64,000 bases of DNA from Streptomyces triticagri (lineage in GTDB: Bacteria > Actinomycetota > Actinomycetes > Streptomycetales > Streptomycetaceae). The DNA lies in NCBI RefSeq assembly GCF_003429565.1, contig NZ_QUAK01000124.1, positions 21,955 to 85,954 of the forward strand, given 5' to 3'. Positions 32,682 through 41,550 of this stretch are shown here, piece after piece. The notes under the pieces are model-generated. The model made no database searches, was not told the origin of the DNA, and saw only the letters and a program-made list of their open reading frames with translations. Position 1 is the first letter of the stretch. The number at the start of each line of letters is the position of its first letter. Both the position numbers and the translations under genes were made by a program.

Positions 32682-34247
32682 TCAGCCGGCACCGCCGCTC
32701 CTGGTGCAGCGGTCCGTGAGCTTCTCGCCGGAGGGCCAGGCCACGCGGTGGAAGGAGATCTTCCGGCCCTCCTTCCACTCCGGGTCGAGTTGTACGAGGT
32801 GGATGGCCTTGTTGAAGGCGTTGCCGTCGTTGTCGAGGCAGATCCAGCCGGTGGTTCCGTGCACCTTTTCCACGTTCTTCAGCCGCGGCCAGCCGTTGAA
32901 CACCTCGTCCAAGCCGGGGAGATCGTCCTTGCCGCCCTGGAGCCGGATGTTCTTGATGGCCGTACGTGTGGCGTCGTACGTGGTCATGAGCCGGGAGTCC
33001 TCCAGGTCCGACTCGGCGAGACCGAGTCCGCTGAAGCCCTCCCTGAGGGCGCTCAGTTCCTCCCTGGCGTCTGCGGCCTCGGGAGCCTTCGTCCTGTCCT
33101 TCTCCCAGGCGTCCGGGTGCCCGACGGCGGAGTACTCCACGGTCACTCGGCGCAGCGCCTTGCGCCATTTCCTGAGATCGCGGCTGCTGACGTAGGAGTC
33201 GATGGTGGAGGCGCCCGAGCCGGTGATGATCCGGAATCGGTTCTCGGTGTTCTCACAGCCGTGCGTGCCGAGTTGCAGTACGAGCTGCCGCAGCTGCGGC
33301 GGCCGGCCGGCGAAATAGATGTCGGAGGCGCCGGCCTGACAGATGTTCTGCGCGATGTTCAGGAAATCGTCGTCGAGGCCGGGATCGTCGTCGGAACCGC
33401 CCGACGACCGGTACTGCTCGGACTCCAGGGCCTCCGTGTCGCGCTGCTTGTTGAACGCGTCGCGGAGCGTGGCGACGTAGCTGTCACCGGGACGTGTGTC
33501 CTCCACGAGGAAGGTGCCCTTGTCGCCGGGGAGGCCGGCGAGCACACCGGCCTGGTCCTCATTGGGCGGCACGACCCGGGCGAGGCCCGGCATCGCGAGA
33601 TCCGTCGCGGTGATGGGGCCGCCGACGACCGGGATCCCCAGGTCCTTCGTCAGATGGCTGATGGCGTTCTTGGTGTTCTCCTCACTGACGTCGAAGCCGA
33701 CGACCGCGCGCAGCCTGTGCCGGGAGGCGGTCTCCTCCTCGAGATCGTCCGCCACGGGCCGGTACTGGGTGCTGCCTCGCCCGGCGTTGGCCAGGACCAG
33801 CCGGATCCTCGGTGCCCCCTCCTTGTTCATGCGGAGTTGGGCGAGGTGGGCTCCCTGCACCTCGTGGCGGATCTGACGCTCGACGGCGGCCCGGCGGTTC
33901 TTGTCGGTCTCGTCGGTGGTCATGGGGATGAGGACCGCGATGGTGACATACGGCGTGCTGCCGTCGGTCACCGTGTCGTTCTCCTGCTTGATGGAGGCGG
34001 ACACGTCAGCCAGGTCTCCGAAGACGTAGCCGCCGTCGGACACGCCGACGCACTCGTCCTCCGGGCCACGCTCCCAGATGTCGTCGGCGCAGTGCCGGGT
34101 CACGTACTCGAGCGTTCCCCATCGCTCTCCGCCGAAGAGGAAGTAGCCGATGCCCCCGAGGAAGAGGACTGCGAGGGCTCCGATGACGTAGGTACGGGGG
34201 CGCTGCCACCAAGGTACGTGCGGTGTCGGGGGGACGATGGGGCTCAC
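32682..34247 (-). CDS. Membrane-anchored periplasmic-binding-fold protein
   Basis: A 521-residue protein. Short cytoplasmic N-terminus, one transmembrane helix (YVIGALAVLFLGGIGYFLFGG, about residues 19-40), then a two-lobed branched-chain-amino-acid-receptor-like domain: VTIAVLIPMTTDETDKN, VVGFDVSEENTKNAISHL, GIPVVGGPITATDLAMPGL, FLVEDTRPGDSYVATLRDAF, ADSDLED-type linker and YDATRTAIKNIRLQGG. No ABC permease is nearby, so it looks like a sensor rather than an importer. Its GTG overlaps the stop of the P-loop gene (GTGA), preceded by AGGAAGGA, so the two are translated together. Confidence 0.8.
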   Translation of the reverse strand: MSPIVPPTPHVPWWQRPRTYVIGALAVLFLGGIGYFLFGGERWGTLEYVTRHCADDIWERGPEDECVGVSDGGYVFGDLADVSASIKQENDTVTDGSTPYVTIAVLIPMTTDETDKNRRAAVERQIRHEVQGAHLAQLRMNKEGAPRIRLVLANAGRGSTQYRPVADDLEEETASRHRLRAVVGFDVSEENTKNAISHLTKDLGIPVVGGPITATDLAMPGLARVVPPNEDQAGVLAGLPGDKGTFLVEDTRPGDSYVATLRDAFNKQRDTEALESEQYRSSGGSDDDPGLDDDFLNIAQNICQAGASDIYFAGRPPQLRQLVLQLGTHGCENTENRFRIITGSGASTIDSYVSSRDLRKWRKALRRVTVEYSAVGHPDAWEKDRTKAPEAADAREELSALREGFSGLGLAESDLEDSRLMTTYDATRTAIKNIRLQGGKDDLPGLDEVFNGWPRLKNVEKVHGTTGWICLDNDGNAFNKAIHLVQLDPEWKEGRKISFHRVAWPSGEKLTDRCTRSGGAG

Positions 34248-36271
34248 CAGGGATCCTTCCTGTAGGTCTTGATTCGCTCGCACAGCGACAGGCCCTGCTG
34301 GTCCGTCAGACGTCCACGCAGCTCGCCCAGCTGATCGATGATTTCGCCGCGCAGCTCGGCCGTGGGATCCCCCAGAGGGTCGGACCACAGATGCGCACAG
34401 GGGTCGTCCACGGGGTGCAGCGTGAGCTGGCCGGCGATCAGGAGTCTGGCGATCGGCCACTGTGACCGCGGGAGGACCGCGGTGACCCCGGTGACCCGGC
34501 GGCGGTACTCGCGCATGGCGTCGCCGGGCTGCGAGAGGGCGGGGTGCGGGGCGCGCTGGATCCAGGACAGCGCCGCACACCACTCCTGAGGCCGCGTGCG
34601 TCCCTCGCGTACGCCGCCGAGCAGTTCATCGAGGTAGTGCACGGCGGCCGCCGTGTTCTCCACCCCGCCCAGCGCCATGCGGTGGTACGCGGCATCCCGG
34701 CCGCTCGCCGCGGCGAGCAGCGCGCGGTGGGTGTCCGACCAAGGGCTGGTCTGCGTGCCACCGTCCCAGCCGTTCCGGCAGAGTTCCTGCAACAGCAGCC
34801 GGCGGACCAGAGCGGGCATCACCACGGCAGGACCTCCGTCCACGACCGCATCGCAGCGAAGATCGTCGCGAAGCAGCGCCCTGATGCTGTCGCGTACCGG
34901 TACCTGGCCGCAGAGCGTGCCGGCGGCCAGCGCCTGCGCCGGCACGACGGGCGCCGCCGCGCGGCGCAGATGGTGCGTGCTGAACTGCGCCTGGCCGAAC
35001 AGCGGTGCGCGCACTGCGGCGCCCAGCACGGACAGGTCGTCTCCGGGGGTGAGCATCCGGCGCAGGCGGTCGACCAGCGGCACCTCGCTGCGGAAGCGGG
35101 GCAGCGCCGACAGGACGGCGCCCGCGGCGTACGGATGACCGGAGCTCAGTTCGTGGACGAGCCTGCCGAGCCAGGCCTCGGGGCGGTCCACGCCTGCGGG
35201 CCACGGCAGCTCCCACTGCCGTGCTGCCCTGCTGCAGTGGTCGCGGACTTCGGTCAGGGTCAGTGGCCGCAGTTGAGCCACCACGACATCGACACCGCCC
35301 TGCACCGCCGAGGGCACGAACCGCTCCGCCCTTCCTCCGGCCGGCCCCTGCCAGCACCGCAGATATCCGCCGCTCGGCAGGTCCGACTGCTTGATGAGGT
35401 CCGGGCGGCTGCGTGCGGTGGCCACGACCGTCAGTGGGACTGCCGTCGCCCCAGTCTCCGCGAGACCCGTAGCGAGCAACTCCAGGAAATCCTGGCCGGG
35501 TACGTGGTCGGCATTGTCGAGGAACAGCGCGCAGCACAGCGTGCGGCGGCGGTGGCGCCGGCCGGTGGTGTAGGCGCGGCGCAGGTCGTCCAGGAACGCC
35601 CGCATCAGGACGCGCTCGGCGGCTCTGCGCTCTTCGGCGTGGGCATCCTGGAAGCCGTAGCTGAGGTCCACCAGGAAGTCCTCCGGCGAACCGGGCGCGC
35701 CGATGCCACGCACGATCCTGAGATGCCTCCTTCTGAGGAGTCTCCGCTCGACCGCCCCGGCGATCTCCACCAGGAGCGGCAGTGCCTGCAGCACGGCCGT
35801 GGGCAGTCCGGCCACGGATGCGGCCTTCTCGAGCAGCGGCAGGAAGCGGTCGCGCGCATGCTCCTGGCCGCGGCCCTGGGTCAACGCCCGCTCCATGGCC
35901 TGCAGATCGGCCTCCCGGTCCGACGGGTCGGTCTCCACCGCGAGGGCCAGGCGTGTGACCGCGTACGCAGGGAGCTGGAGCCGCGGGAAGCGGGGAGTCT
36001 CCGAGCGCATGCGGTAGGCGATCCGGGCGAGGACGTCCATCGCACCCGCGACCCCTTGGTCCGGATGCTCGCAGTTGATGCGGGCACAGTGGGTGTTGCC
36101 TGCCGTGGCCTCGAGGTGTGCCAGCAGGCTGCTCTTGCCACTGCCGCGACCGCCGAGCAGCACCAGTGGTTCCTGCGGATGGTGCAGCGCGCGCACATCG
36201 AGAAGCCGGTCGATGAACCACTGCTCCACAAGAAGGTCGCGCCGCGAATTGCCTGCCCATTCCTCCGGCAC
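34244..36271 (-). CDS. P-loop NTPase (STAND/NACHT-like) of unknown function
   Basis: A 675-residue protein. Walker A GGRGSGKSS is close to the N-terminus (residues 40-48). A probable Walker B is LCCALFLDNADHVPG. A VVATARSRPD segment resembles a sensor 1 motif of STAND NTPases. The C-terminal third is helical and Leu/Arg-rich without a named effector or repeat domain. GTG at 36271 is chosen because AGGGGAGGG precedes and an earlier in-frame start would add 73 low-complexity residues. Divergent from the RDD gene with two palindromic boxes in the shared promoter. Confidence 0.75.
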   Translation of the reverse strand: MPEEWAGNSRRDLLVEQWFIDRLLDVRALHHPQEPLVLLGGRGSGKSSLLAHLEATAGNTHCARINCEHPDQGVAGAMDVLARIAYRMRSETPRFPRLQLPAYAVTRLALAVETDPSDREADLQAMERALTQGRGQEHARDRFLPLLEKAASVAGLPTAVLQALPLLVEIAGAVERRLLRRRHLRIVRGIGAPGSPEDFLVDLSYGFQDAHAEERRAAERVLMRAFLDDLRRAYTTGRRHRRRTLCCALFLDNADHVPGQDFLELLATGLAETGATAVPLTVVATARSRPDLIKQSDLPSGGYLRCWQGPAGGRAERFVPSAVQGGVDVVVAQLRPLTLTEVRDHCSRAARQWELPWPAGVDRPEAWLGRLVHELSSGHPYAAGAVLSALPRFRSEVPLVDRLRRMLTPGDDLSVLGAAVRAPLFGQAQFSTHHLRRAAAPVVPAQALAAGTLCGQVPVRDSIRALLRDDLRCDAVVDGGPAVVMPALVRRLLLQELCRNGWDGGTQTSPWSDTHRALLAAASGRDAAYHRMALGGVENTAAAVHYLDELLGGVREGRTRPQEWCAALSWIQRAPHPALSQPGDAMREYRRRVTGVTAVLPRSQWPIARLLIAGQLTLHPVDDPCAHLWSDPLGDPTAELRGEIIDQLGELRGRLTDQQGLSLCERIKTYRKDPW

Positions 36272-36451
36272 TGGCCCTCCCCTCGGTTGGGACGGAGTCG
36301 ACGCCGGGCCTCGGACCCGGCGCGGATATGGCGACTGATTGCTGGGAGCCGTACGCAATTCGACGCAGTGGCCGTCCGGACGCCGGTTCCCCTTTCGTGA
36401 AACGGGTTCTGCTGCATCCAAATCCAACCCGGTGCGCGGCCTGGTGTGTAC

Positions 36452-36465
36452 CTGATGTCTGTCAG
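36452..36465. promoter_or_regulatory. CTGA-type palindromic box A (variant)
   Basis: CTGATGTCTGTCAG: one base off the CTGAC-N4-GTCAG palindrome found again at 36515 and 39406. Followed by GGG as at 39406. Confidence 0.65.
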
Positions 36466-36514
36466 GGCTGCCGGCCGTCGGAAGCCCCACCTGACAGCCG
36501 GCGGAACGCGCACC

Positions 36515-36528
36515 CTGACAGATGTCAG
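36515..36528. promoter_or_regulatory. CTGAC-N4-GTCAG palindromic box B
   Basis: CTGACAGATGTCAG, perfect 5-bp arms (6 bp if CTGACA/TGTCAG), 63 bp downstream of box A and 76 bp before the RDD ATG. Sits between the divergent NTPase and RDD genes. Confidence 0.75.
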
Positions 36529-36603
36529 ATGGCGCTGCTTCGCAGGATTTCTAATCTGGTCGGGGAGTTGCCCGGGAGGTTCGACATTCCGTCAGGAGAC
36601 CGA

Positions 36604-37074
36604 ATGCCCGCCGATGCCGACGAATCGCGCGCACCGTATGCCACGGGTTATCTCGGAGACCGTCCGCTGCATCAACTGGCCTCGCCGTCGCGGCGGTTCG
36701 GCGCCTTTCTGCTCGATGAGGCGATCCTTGCGCCGCTGCCTGTTCTTCTGGTCGTCCTCAATTCGGGCAGCCGGCGCTGGACCACCGCGCTCGTACTGCA
36801 TCTGGTGCTCTGCGCGCTCTATTCACCGGTGAGCACGGCCCGGTGGGGTGGCACGCCCGGGAAGCTGGTCCTCGGCATGCGGGTGGTGCAGGCCGCCGAC
36901 GGGCAACACCTGTCCTACGGTCGGGCCGCGGAGCGATTACTGACCCAGCTGGCCTTCACGTGCACACCGCTGCTCGGAGCCCTCAACTGCTTGTGGTGCT
37001 GCGGAGACCGGAGCAGGTGCCTGCACGATGTCGTCGTCGGCTCGCTGGTGATCCGGGTGCCGTGGACCCGGTGA
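36604..37074 (+). CDS. RDD-family membrane protein
   Basis: A 156-residue protein. The RDD domain is clear: RRFGAFLLDEAIL, a first helix pair, WGGTPGKLVLGMRVV, GRAAERLL, and a C-terminal RSRCLHDVVVGSLVI. RDD proteins are small membrane proteins, often of unknown role, some acting as Na/H antiporters. GGAG precedes the ATG. Its stop lies 5 bp from the 3' end of the convergent kinase gene. Confidence 0.88.
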   Translation: MPADADESRAPYATGYLGDRPLHQLASPSRRFGAFLLDEAILAPLPVLLVVLNSGSRRWTTALVLHLVLCALYSPVSTARWGGTPGKLVLGMRVVQAADGQHLSYGRAAERLLTQLAFTCTPLLGALNCLWCCGDRSRCLHDVVVGSLVIRVPWTR

Positions 37075-37079
37075 ACCGT

Positions 37080-38582
37080 TCACTTCGTGTACTGCGCAAG
37101 GTGCCGCTGCACAGCGGTGACGTACGGGCGGAGACGCTCGGGCACCCCGCGTTCGTTGATGATCGTCTTGTCGCTGCTCCGATAGCCCGCAGCGAGCATC
37201 CCGGTGAGGTCCTTGTGCAGGCCGCTCTGCTTGAAACGCTGATCCAGCCAGCACAGATAGGACGCCATGGCGACGATGGCGTCCGGCGGTGACATGTAGT
37301 CCTTCACGCCGTCCCGATTGCCGTCGGCCGCCCAGGAGTTGAAGACCCACGGGGTCCACATGGCGATGCCGTACTCGTCGTCCTTGGGCCGGGAGGCGTT
37401 CGCGTCGAAGCCGCTCTCCTCCTTCAGCATCGCCGCGAGCAGCGCGGGAGTGACTTCCTTCTCGGTGCATCCGGCGGCTGCGCGGACGATGACGGGGCGC
37501 AGCTTCCTGGGTACGTCGCTGCCGGCCGGGAAGGCATCGGCAGGGCTGCCCGGCGCGGGCGCGGGCGAGCTGTCGGCCTCGTTCGACGGTGCGTCACCGC
37601 TCGGAAGGGCGATCAGCATCGTCGCGAGCACGAGCGTCGCACTCCCGGCAAGCGCCCGGCCCCGCCGCCCCCGGCCGACGCCGCTCAACCTCCGAACCCG
37701 ACGCGCAAGATCGGGAGCGGTGAGCCGGCGACGGCTCGCGTGGTCGGGGCGCAGGCACTCGGCGACGAGGCGGGCCCACTCCTCGTGGATCGCCGGATCG
37801 AGCCGCAGTGCCGTACTGCCGCTCGCGTAGGACCGTACGTTCAGGGACCGGGCGCGCTCGTCGGCGCCGGGGAACGGGTGGACGCCGCCGGTGAGTACCT
37901 GGTGGGCGAGGATGCCGAAGGCCCAGATGTCGGCGGTGGGGCGCAACACGCTGCGCACGCCGGCCTGGTCGGTCCACCATTCCGGCGGTACGTAGTCGAA
38001 GGTGCCGATCGGGGGGCCGTAGGCGTGGGTGCCGTCGAGTTCGGCGGTGAGTCCGAAGTCGGCGAGCCACACACCGCCGGTGTCGGTGAGCAGCACATTG
38101 GACGGCTTGAGGTCGCCGTGCACCCAGCGGCGGGCGTGGATGTCGGCCAGCCCTTCGCTGATGCCGAGCAGGATGGCCCGGGCATCGGCGACCGGCCCGC
38201 CCTCAGTGGCGTCCAGCAGATCGCGCAGGGACCGGTCTGCGCGATCCATCACCAGTGCGGTGGTGCCCTCCAGCGACGGGTGTGCGGTGTCGCGGATGCT
38301 CAGGACCTCACGGGTGCGCACCAGATGCGGGTGATCGGCCTGCAGACTGAAGCGCACCTCCCTGTCCAGGAGGCCGGCCATGGCCTCGCGCTGCCCCGGC
38401 GACATCAGGTCGGTGCGCAGGACCTTCACGGCGGCCCGGGTGCGCTCGGTGATGTGCTCGGCCGCATACACGCATCCCCAACTTCCGTATCCGATCGGCT
38501 CGTCGAGTTCCCACTCGCCGATGCGGTAGCCCGCTGGAAGCACAGCGGGCAGAGGAGCACCCTCATTGGGCGTGTCCGTCAT
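37080..38582 (-). CDS. Transmembrane Ser/Thr kinase with extracellular lytic-transglycosylase-like domain
   Basis: A 500-residue protein. Hanks-type kinase domain: glycine loop GYGSWGCVYA (31-40), Lys53, catalytic HGDLKPSN (Asp157), DFG (175-177), PPEWW in place of APE, and DIWAFGILAHQVLTG. After one transmembrane helix (about 310-328) and a Pro/Ala/Ser linker, residues 370-500 resemble a lysozyme-like SLT domain: VTPALLAAMLKEESGFDANA (putative catalytic Glu389), GIAMWTPWVFNSW and AIVAMASYLCWLDQRF. The fusion suggests a cell-wall-sensing kinase. ATG overlaps the FHA stop (ATGA). Confidence 0.85.
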   Translation of the reverse strand: MTDTPNEGAPLPAVLPAGYRIGEWELDEPIGYGSWGCVYAAEHITERTRAAVKVLRTDLMSPGQREAMAGLLDREVRFSLQADHPHLVRTREVLSIRDTAHPSLEGTTALVMDRADRSLRDLLDATEGGPVADARAILLGISEGLADIHARRWVHGDLKPSNVLLTDTGGVWLADFGLTAELDGTHAYGPPIGTFDYVPPEWWTDQAGVRSVLRPTADIWAFGILAHQVLTGGVHPFPGADERARSLNVRSYASGSTALRLDPAIHEEWARLVAECLRPDHASRRRLTAPDLARRVRRLSGVGRGRRGRALAGSATLVLATMLIALPSGDAPSNEADSSPAPAPGSPADAFPAGSDVPRKLRPVIVRAAAGCTEKEVTPALLAAMLKEESGFDANASRPKDDEYGIAMWTPWVFNSWAADGNRDGVKDYMSPPDAIVAMASYLCWLDQRFKQSGLHKDLTGMLAAGYRSSDKTIINERGVPERLRPYVTAVQRHLAQYTK

Positions 38583-39337
38583 ACGGAACCCCTTCCGTCG
38601 CGCGGAGGAAGCAACGGGAGGTGTTCTTCGCGGACCAGGTCGAAGCGGAGCGCGAAACTGACCAGCTCCGCGCGCTTGTTGCTGGTCGCATTGCCGTCGC
38701 CGAGCCGCAGCTTCTCCATGACCAGGTACTCGATGTGGCGGTTGACGGCCGAGCGCTTGAGGTCGCGACAGGACGCCAGGGGCCGCAGCCGCTCCAGGAC
38801 GTCCACGACGCCGGGGACCGCTCCGGACGACGAGTTGCGCAGGCGCGGCTCGCACAGCGCGAGCAGCACCAGGAAATACTTCGACGTGCGGTCGAGGGCG
38901 AACGGCGTCTGGGTGGGCTCACCACTGAGCCGTGACATCCGATCGCCGTCCAGGTACGCGTGCTCGGGGGCGTACACCTTGAACGTCGCCTCTCCGCCGC
39001 GTGACGGCAGGAGCACACGGGAGAACTCGAAGGGCACCGGCGCCCCGAGCCGGCCTGGCGCCACCTTGATGTACTCGCCCGCACCCTCCATGTTCTCCAC
39101 GGCATAGGTGGAGGAGCTGGAGTAGTTGGACAGACGCCAGTAGTCCTCGGCGGCCGTGATCTGTCCCGCGATACGGGACACTCCCGGGTCGGAGAGCCGC
39201 AGCCGCACCGAGCTCCCTTCACCGCCGCGTCCGAAGTCGGCGCTCTCCCCGGGCCTCAGGCGCAGCTGCCGGGGCCGGCCCGGCGGTGCGTCCGCCGCGC
39301 CCGGGACCTCCGGCAGTTCCACGATGATGGTATGCAC
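38579..39337 (-). CDS. FHA-domain protein with C-terminal winged-helix-like domain
   Basis: A 252-residue soluble protein. FHA phosphothreonine-binding motifs are visible (FGR 35-37, SRIAG about 54-58, LSNYSSSSTY with Asn71). Residues 140-235 form a helical unit (LDRTSKYFLVLLALCEPRLR, CRDLKRSAVNRHIEYLVMEK) like a winged helix. Expected to bind phosphorylated partners of the kinase encoded by the overlapping downstream gene. GTG start behind GGAGGGG. A palindromic box lies 69 bp upstream. Confidence 0.82.
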   Translation of the reverse strand: MHTIIVELPEVPGAADAPPGRPRQLRLRPGESADFGRGGEGSSVRLRLSDPGVSRIAGQITAAEDYWRLSNYSSSSTYAVENMEGAGEYIKVAPGRLGAPVPFEFSRVLLPSRGGEATFKVYAPEHAYLDGDRMSRLSGEPTQTPFALDRTSKYFLVLLALCEPRLRNSSSGAVPGVVDVLERLRPLASCRDLKRSAVNRHIEYLVMEKLRLGDGNATSNKRAELVSFALRFDLVREEHLPLLPPRDGRGSV

Positions 39338-39405
39338 GCGGCACGCCCCTCCCTCGTCACTCCCGTGCGAGTCCGCCGGCCCAACTGTCCGCGGCGCGGC
39401 ACCCC

Positions 39406-39419
39406 CTGACATTCGTCAG
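39406..39419. promoter_or_regulatory. CTGAC-N4-GTCAG palindromic box C
   Basis: CTGACATTCGTCAG upstream of the FHA-kinase operon (minus strand). Flanks CC and GG extend the palindrome to CCCTGAC and GTCAGGG. Same core as boxes A and B. Confidence 0.75.
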
Positions 39420-39588
39420 GGCCCAGTCTCCCTTCCTGATTCCTACCGTGAGAAGCGCCGCGGCCGCCTCGGAATATGCGAACGCGCGGGCACGCGTGGG
39501 GAGTTGGCCGAGTTCCGATGGTCCGGACCGCTCTCTGCGGTCGGTGCGTATGGGAGGCTCCTGCGGCGGACCGTCGAAGGAGTGAGTG

Positions 39589-40863
39589 ATGGGCAAGTCG
39601 CCGACGCCCGCCCTGACACCGGGCGAGCTGCCGCGTCGGCTCGGGACCGCCGATGCCGTGGTGATCGGTCTGGGGTCGATGATCGGCGCCGGAATCTTCG
39701 CCGCGCTCGCCCCGGCCGCCCGGTCGGCAGGCAGCGGTTTGCTGATCGGCCTGGCGCTCGCCGCGGTCGTCGCCCACTGCAACGCCACGTCCTCCGCGCG
39801 GCTCGCCGCCCGCCATCCGGCGTCCGGCGGCACGTACGTCTACGGTCGCGAACGCCTAGGGGAGTTCTGGGGCCATCTCGCGGGCTGGGGCTTCGTGGTG
39901 GGCAAGACGGCGTCCTGCGCGGCGATGGCGCTCACGGTCGGCTCGTACGTCTGGCCGGGGCAGGCCCACGGTGTGGCGGTGGCGGCCGTGGTGGCGGTGA
40001 CGGCGGTCAACTACGCCGGCGTGCAGAAGTCGGCCGTGCTGACCCGGGTGATCGTCGCCGTGGTCCTGGCGGTGCTCGCCGCCGTGGTGGTCGCGGCCTT
40101 CACCTCGTCCAGGGCCGACGCGGCCCGCCTCGCGGTCGGGGACGACACGACCGCCGCGGGCGTGCTTCAGGCGGCCGGCCTGCTGTTCTTCGCCTTCGCC
40201 GGGTACGCGCGCATCGCCACACTCGGCGAAGAAGTCCGCGACCCCGAGCGCACCATTCCGCGGGCGATCCCGCTCGCCCTGGGCATCACCCTGGCCGTCT
40301 ATGCCCTGGTGGCCGTCGCCGTCCTGATGGTGCTCGGTCCCGACGGGCTCGCCGGGGCGACGGCGCCGCTCTCGGACGCGGCACGGGCTGTGGGCGGCGA
40401 ACCGCTCGTGGCCGTCGTGCGCCTCGGTGCCGCCGTGGGCGCGCTCGGCACCCTGCTCGCCCTGGTACTCGGTGTCTCGCGCACCATGTTGGCCATGGCC
40501 CGTGACCGGCATCTGCCGCGGGCCCTGGCCGCCGTGCACCCGCGCTTCCACGTACCGCACCGGGCCGAGGCCCTGATCGGTGCGATGGTGGCCGTGGTCG
40601 CGGCGACGGCGGACGTGCGTGGGGCGATCGGTTTCTCCTCGTTCGGTGTACTCGTCTACTACGCGATCGCCAACGCCGCCGCCTGGACGCTGACCGCGGC
40701 AGAGAATCGGCCCAGCCGCCTGGTCCCTGCCGTGGGTCTGGCCGGTTGTCTCGTACTGGCCGGTGCGCTGCCGTTGACCTCGGTTCTGGCCGGCGCCGCG
40801 GTGCTCGCCCTGGGGGCGGCCGGGTACGGCGTGCGCCGGGTCCGGCGCGGAGCGAGGTCCTGA
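39589..40863 (+). CDS. APC-family amino-acid permease
   Basis: A 424-residue membrane protein with about 12 transmembrane helices. Helix 1 carries the unwound GLGSMIGAGIFAALAP motif; FAFAGYARIATLGEEVRDPERTIPRAI marks helix 6 and the following loop typical of the APC superfamily. Substrate not predictable beyond amino acid or amine. ATG follows GGAGTG. A 16-bp tandem repeat starts 20 bp after its stop. Confidence 0.88.
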   Translation: MGKSPTPALTPGELPRRLGTADAVVIGLGSMIGAGIFAALAPAARSAGSGLLIGLALAAVVAHCNATSSARLAARHPASGGTYVYGRERLGEFWGHLAGWGFVVGKTASCAAMALTVGSYVWPGQAHGVAVAAVVAVTAVNYAGVQKSAVLTRVIVAVVLAVLAAVVVAAFTSSRADAARLAVGDDTTAAGVLQAAGLLFFAFAGYARIATLGEEVRDPERTIPRAIPLALGITLAVYALVAVAVLMVLGPDGLAGATAPLSDAARAVGGEPLVAVVRLGAAVGALGTLLALVLGVSRTMLAMARDRHLPRALAAVHPRFHVPHRAEALIGAMVAVVAATADVRGAIGFSSFGVLVYYAIANAAAWTLTAAENRPSRLVPAVGLAGCLVLAGALPLTSVLAGAAVLALGAAGYGVRRVRRGARS

Positions 40864-40882
40864 TCTTCGACGCGCAGCGATC

Positions 40883-40946
40883 TCGGCCGGACCCGATGTC
40901 GGTCGGACCCGATCTCGACCGGACCCGAACTCGACCGGACCCGACC
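40883..40946. repeat. 16-bp tandem repeat, four copies
   Basis: Four head-to-tail units of the type TCGnCCGGACCCGAnn in the convergent gap between the permease and the DUF6223-like gene. Confidence 0.9.
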
Positions 40947-40975
40947 TCGGCCGCTCCTGCGGCGGACCGCACGAG

Positions 40976-41383
40976 TCACGGCCGGAGCCGAGCGGTGCCG
41001 TCGGGCCGGCCCGGCGACCCCTGAGCGCCCGACGACTCCTCGGACCGCGAGCGGATCAGGGCTCGGCGGCCGAGGAACACGGCGGCGAGGCCCAGGGGTA
41101 CGGCCACGACGGCGCCCACGAGTCCGTTGCCGGTGCCGGGGCCGCCGCTCGACGTGGCCAAGTGCAGCACCGCGAGGAAGGTGCCGGCCACCCCCGCTGT
41201 CATGGCCGCGATCGCGCCGGCGCGCGGGCCGCCGAGGCCGACCCGCCTGCCGCCGCGGGCCCGGGTCGCCCAGCCGAGGGCCAGCCCCAGCAGCCCGACG
41301 CCTAGTGCGAGATTCGCCCCGGTCCGTCCACTGCCGATGACGCCGCCCTCGGCCGCCGCGATGATCGTCCCCTGCACACTCAT
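40976..41383 (-). CDS. DUF6223-like small membrane protein
   Basis: A 135-residue protein with three or four hydrophobic segments (NLALGVGLLGLALGWATRA, AGAIAAMTAGVAGTFLAVLH, LVGAVVAVPLGLAAVFLGRR) and a polar C-terminal tail. The GGVIGSGRTGANLALG start matches a family common in actinobacteria with unknown function. ATG chosen because GGAGGCGAG precedes it. Confidence 0.72.
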   Translation of the reverse strand: MSVQGTIIAAAEGGVIGSGRTGANLALGVGLLGLALGWATRARGGRRVGLGGPRAGAIAAMTAGVAGTFLAVLHLATSSGGPGTGNGLVGAVVAVPLGLAAVFLGRRALIRSRSEESSGAQGSPGRPDGTARLRP

Positions 41384-41550
41384 GACGCTCGCCTCCGTCT
41401 CCGTGGCCGCCGCTGCCCGCGCATCGGGGCAGGCTCCGTACGTGCCGAGCATCGGCGACGGAACCGGCCACGTCGTCCCCCGGACGCGGACACCTGCCGC
41501 TGCCACCTCCGTACGATCCGCCTACCGCGCACGTGGCAGACGGTCCTGCG

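Larger units (their letters stand above)
36272..36603. other. Divergent promoter region of the NTPase and RDD genes
   Basis: Gene-free 332 bp containing two CTGAN5TCAG-type boxes (listed separately). A possible -10 TAATCT is at 36552-36557 for the RDD gene. No other structure was seen. Confidence 0.5.

Noticed and set aside
34244-36271. Kinase cluster NTPase as an ABC ATPase for the binding-fold protein
   Set aside because: It lacks the LSGGQ signature and an H-loop, and no permease is present.
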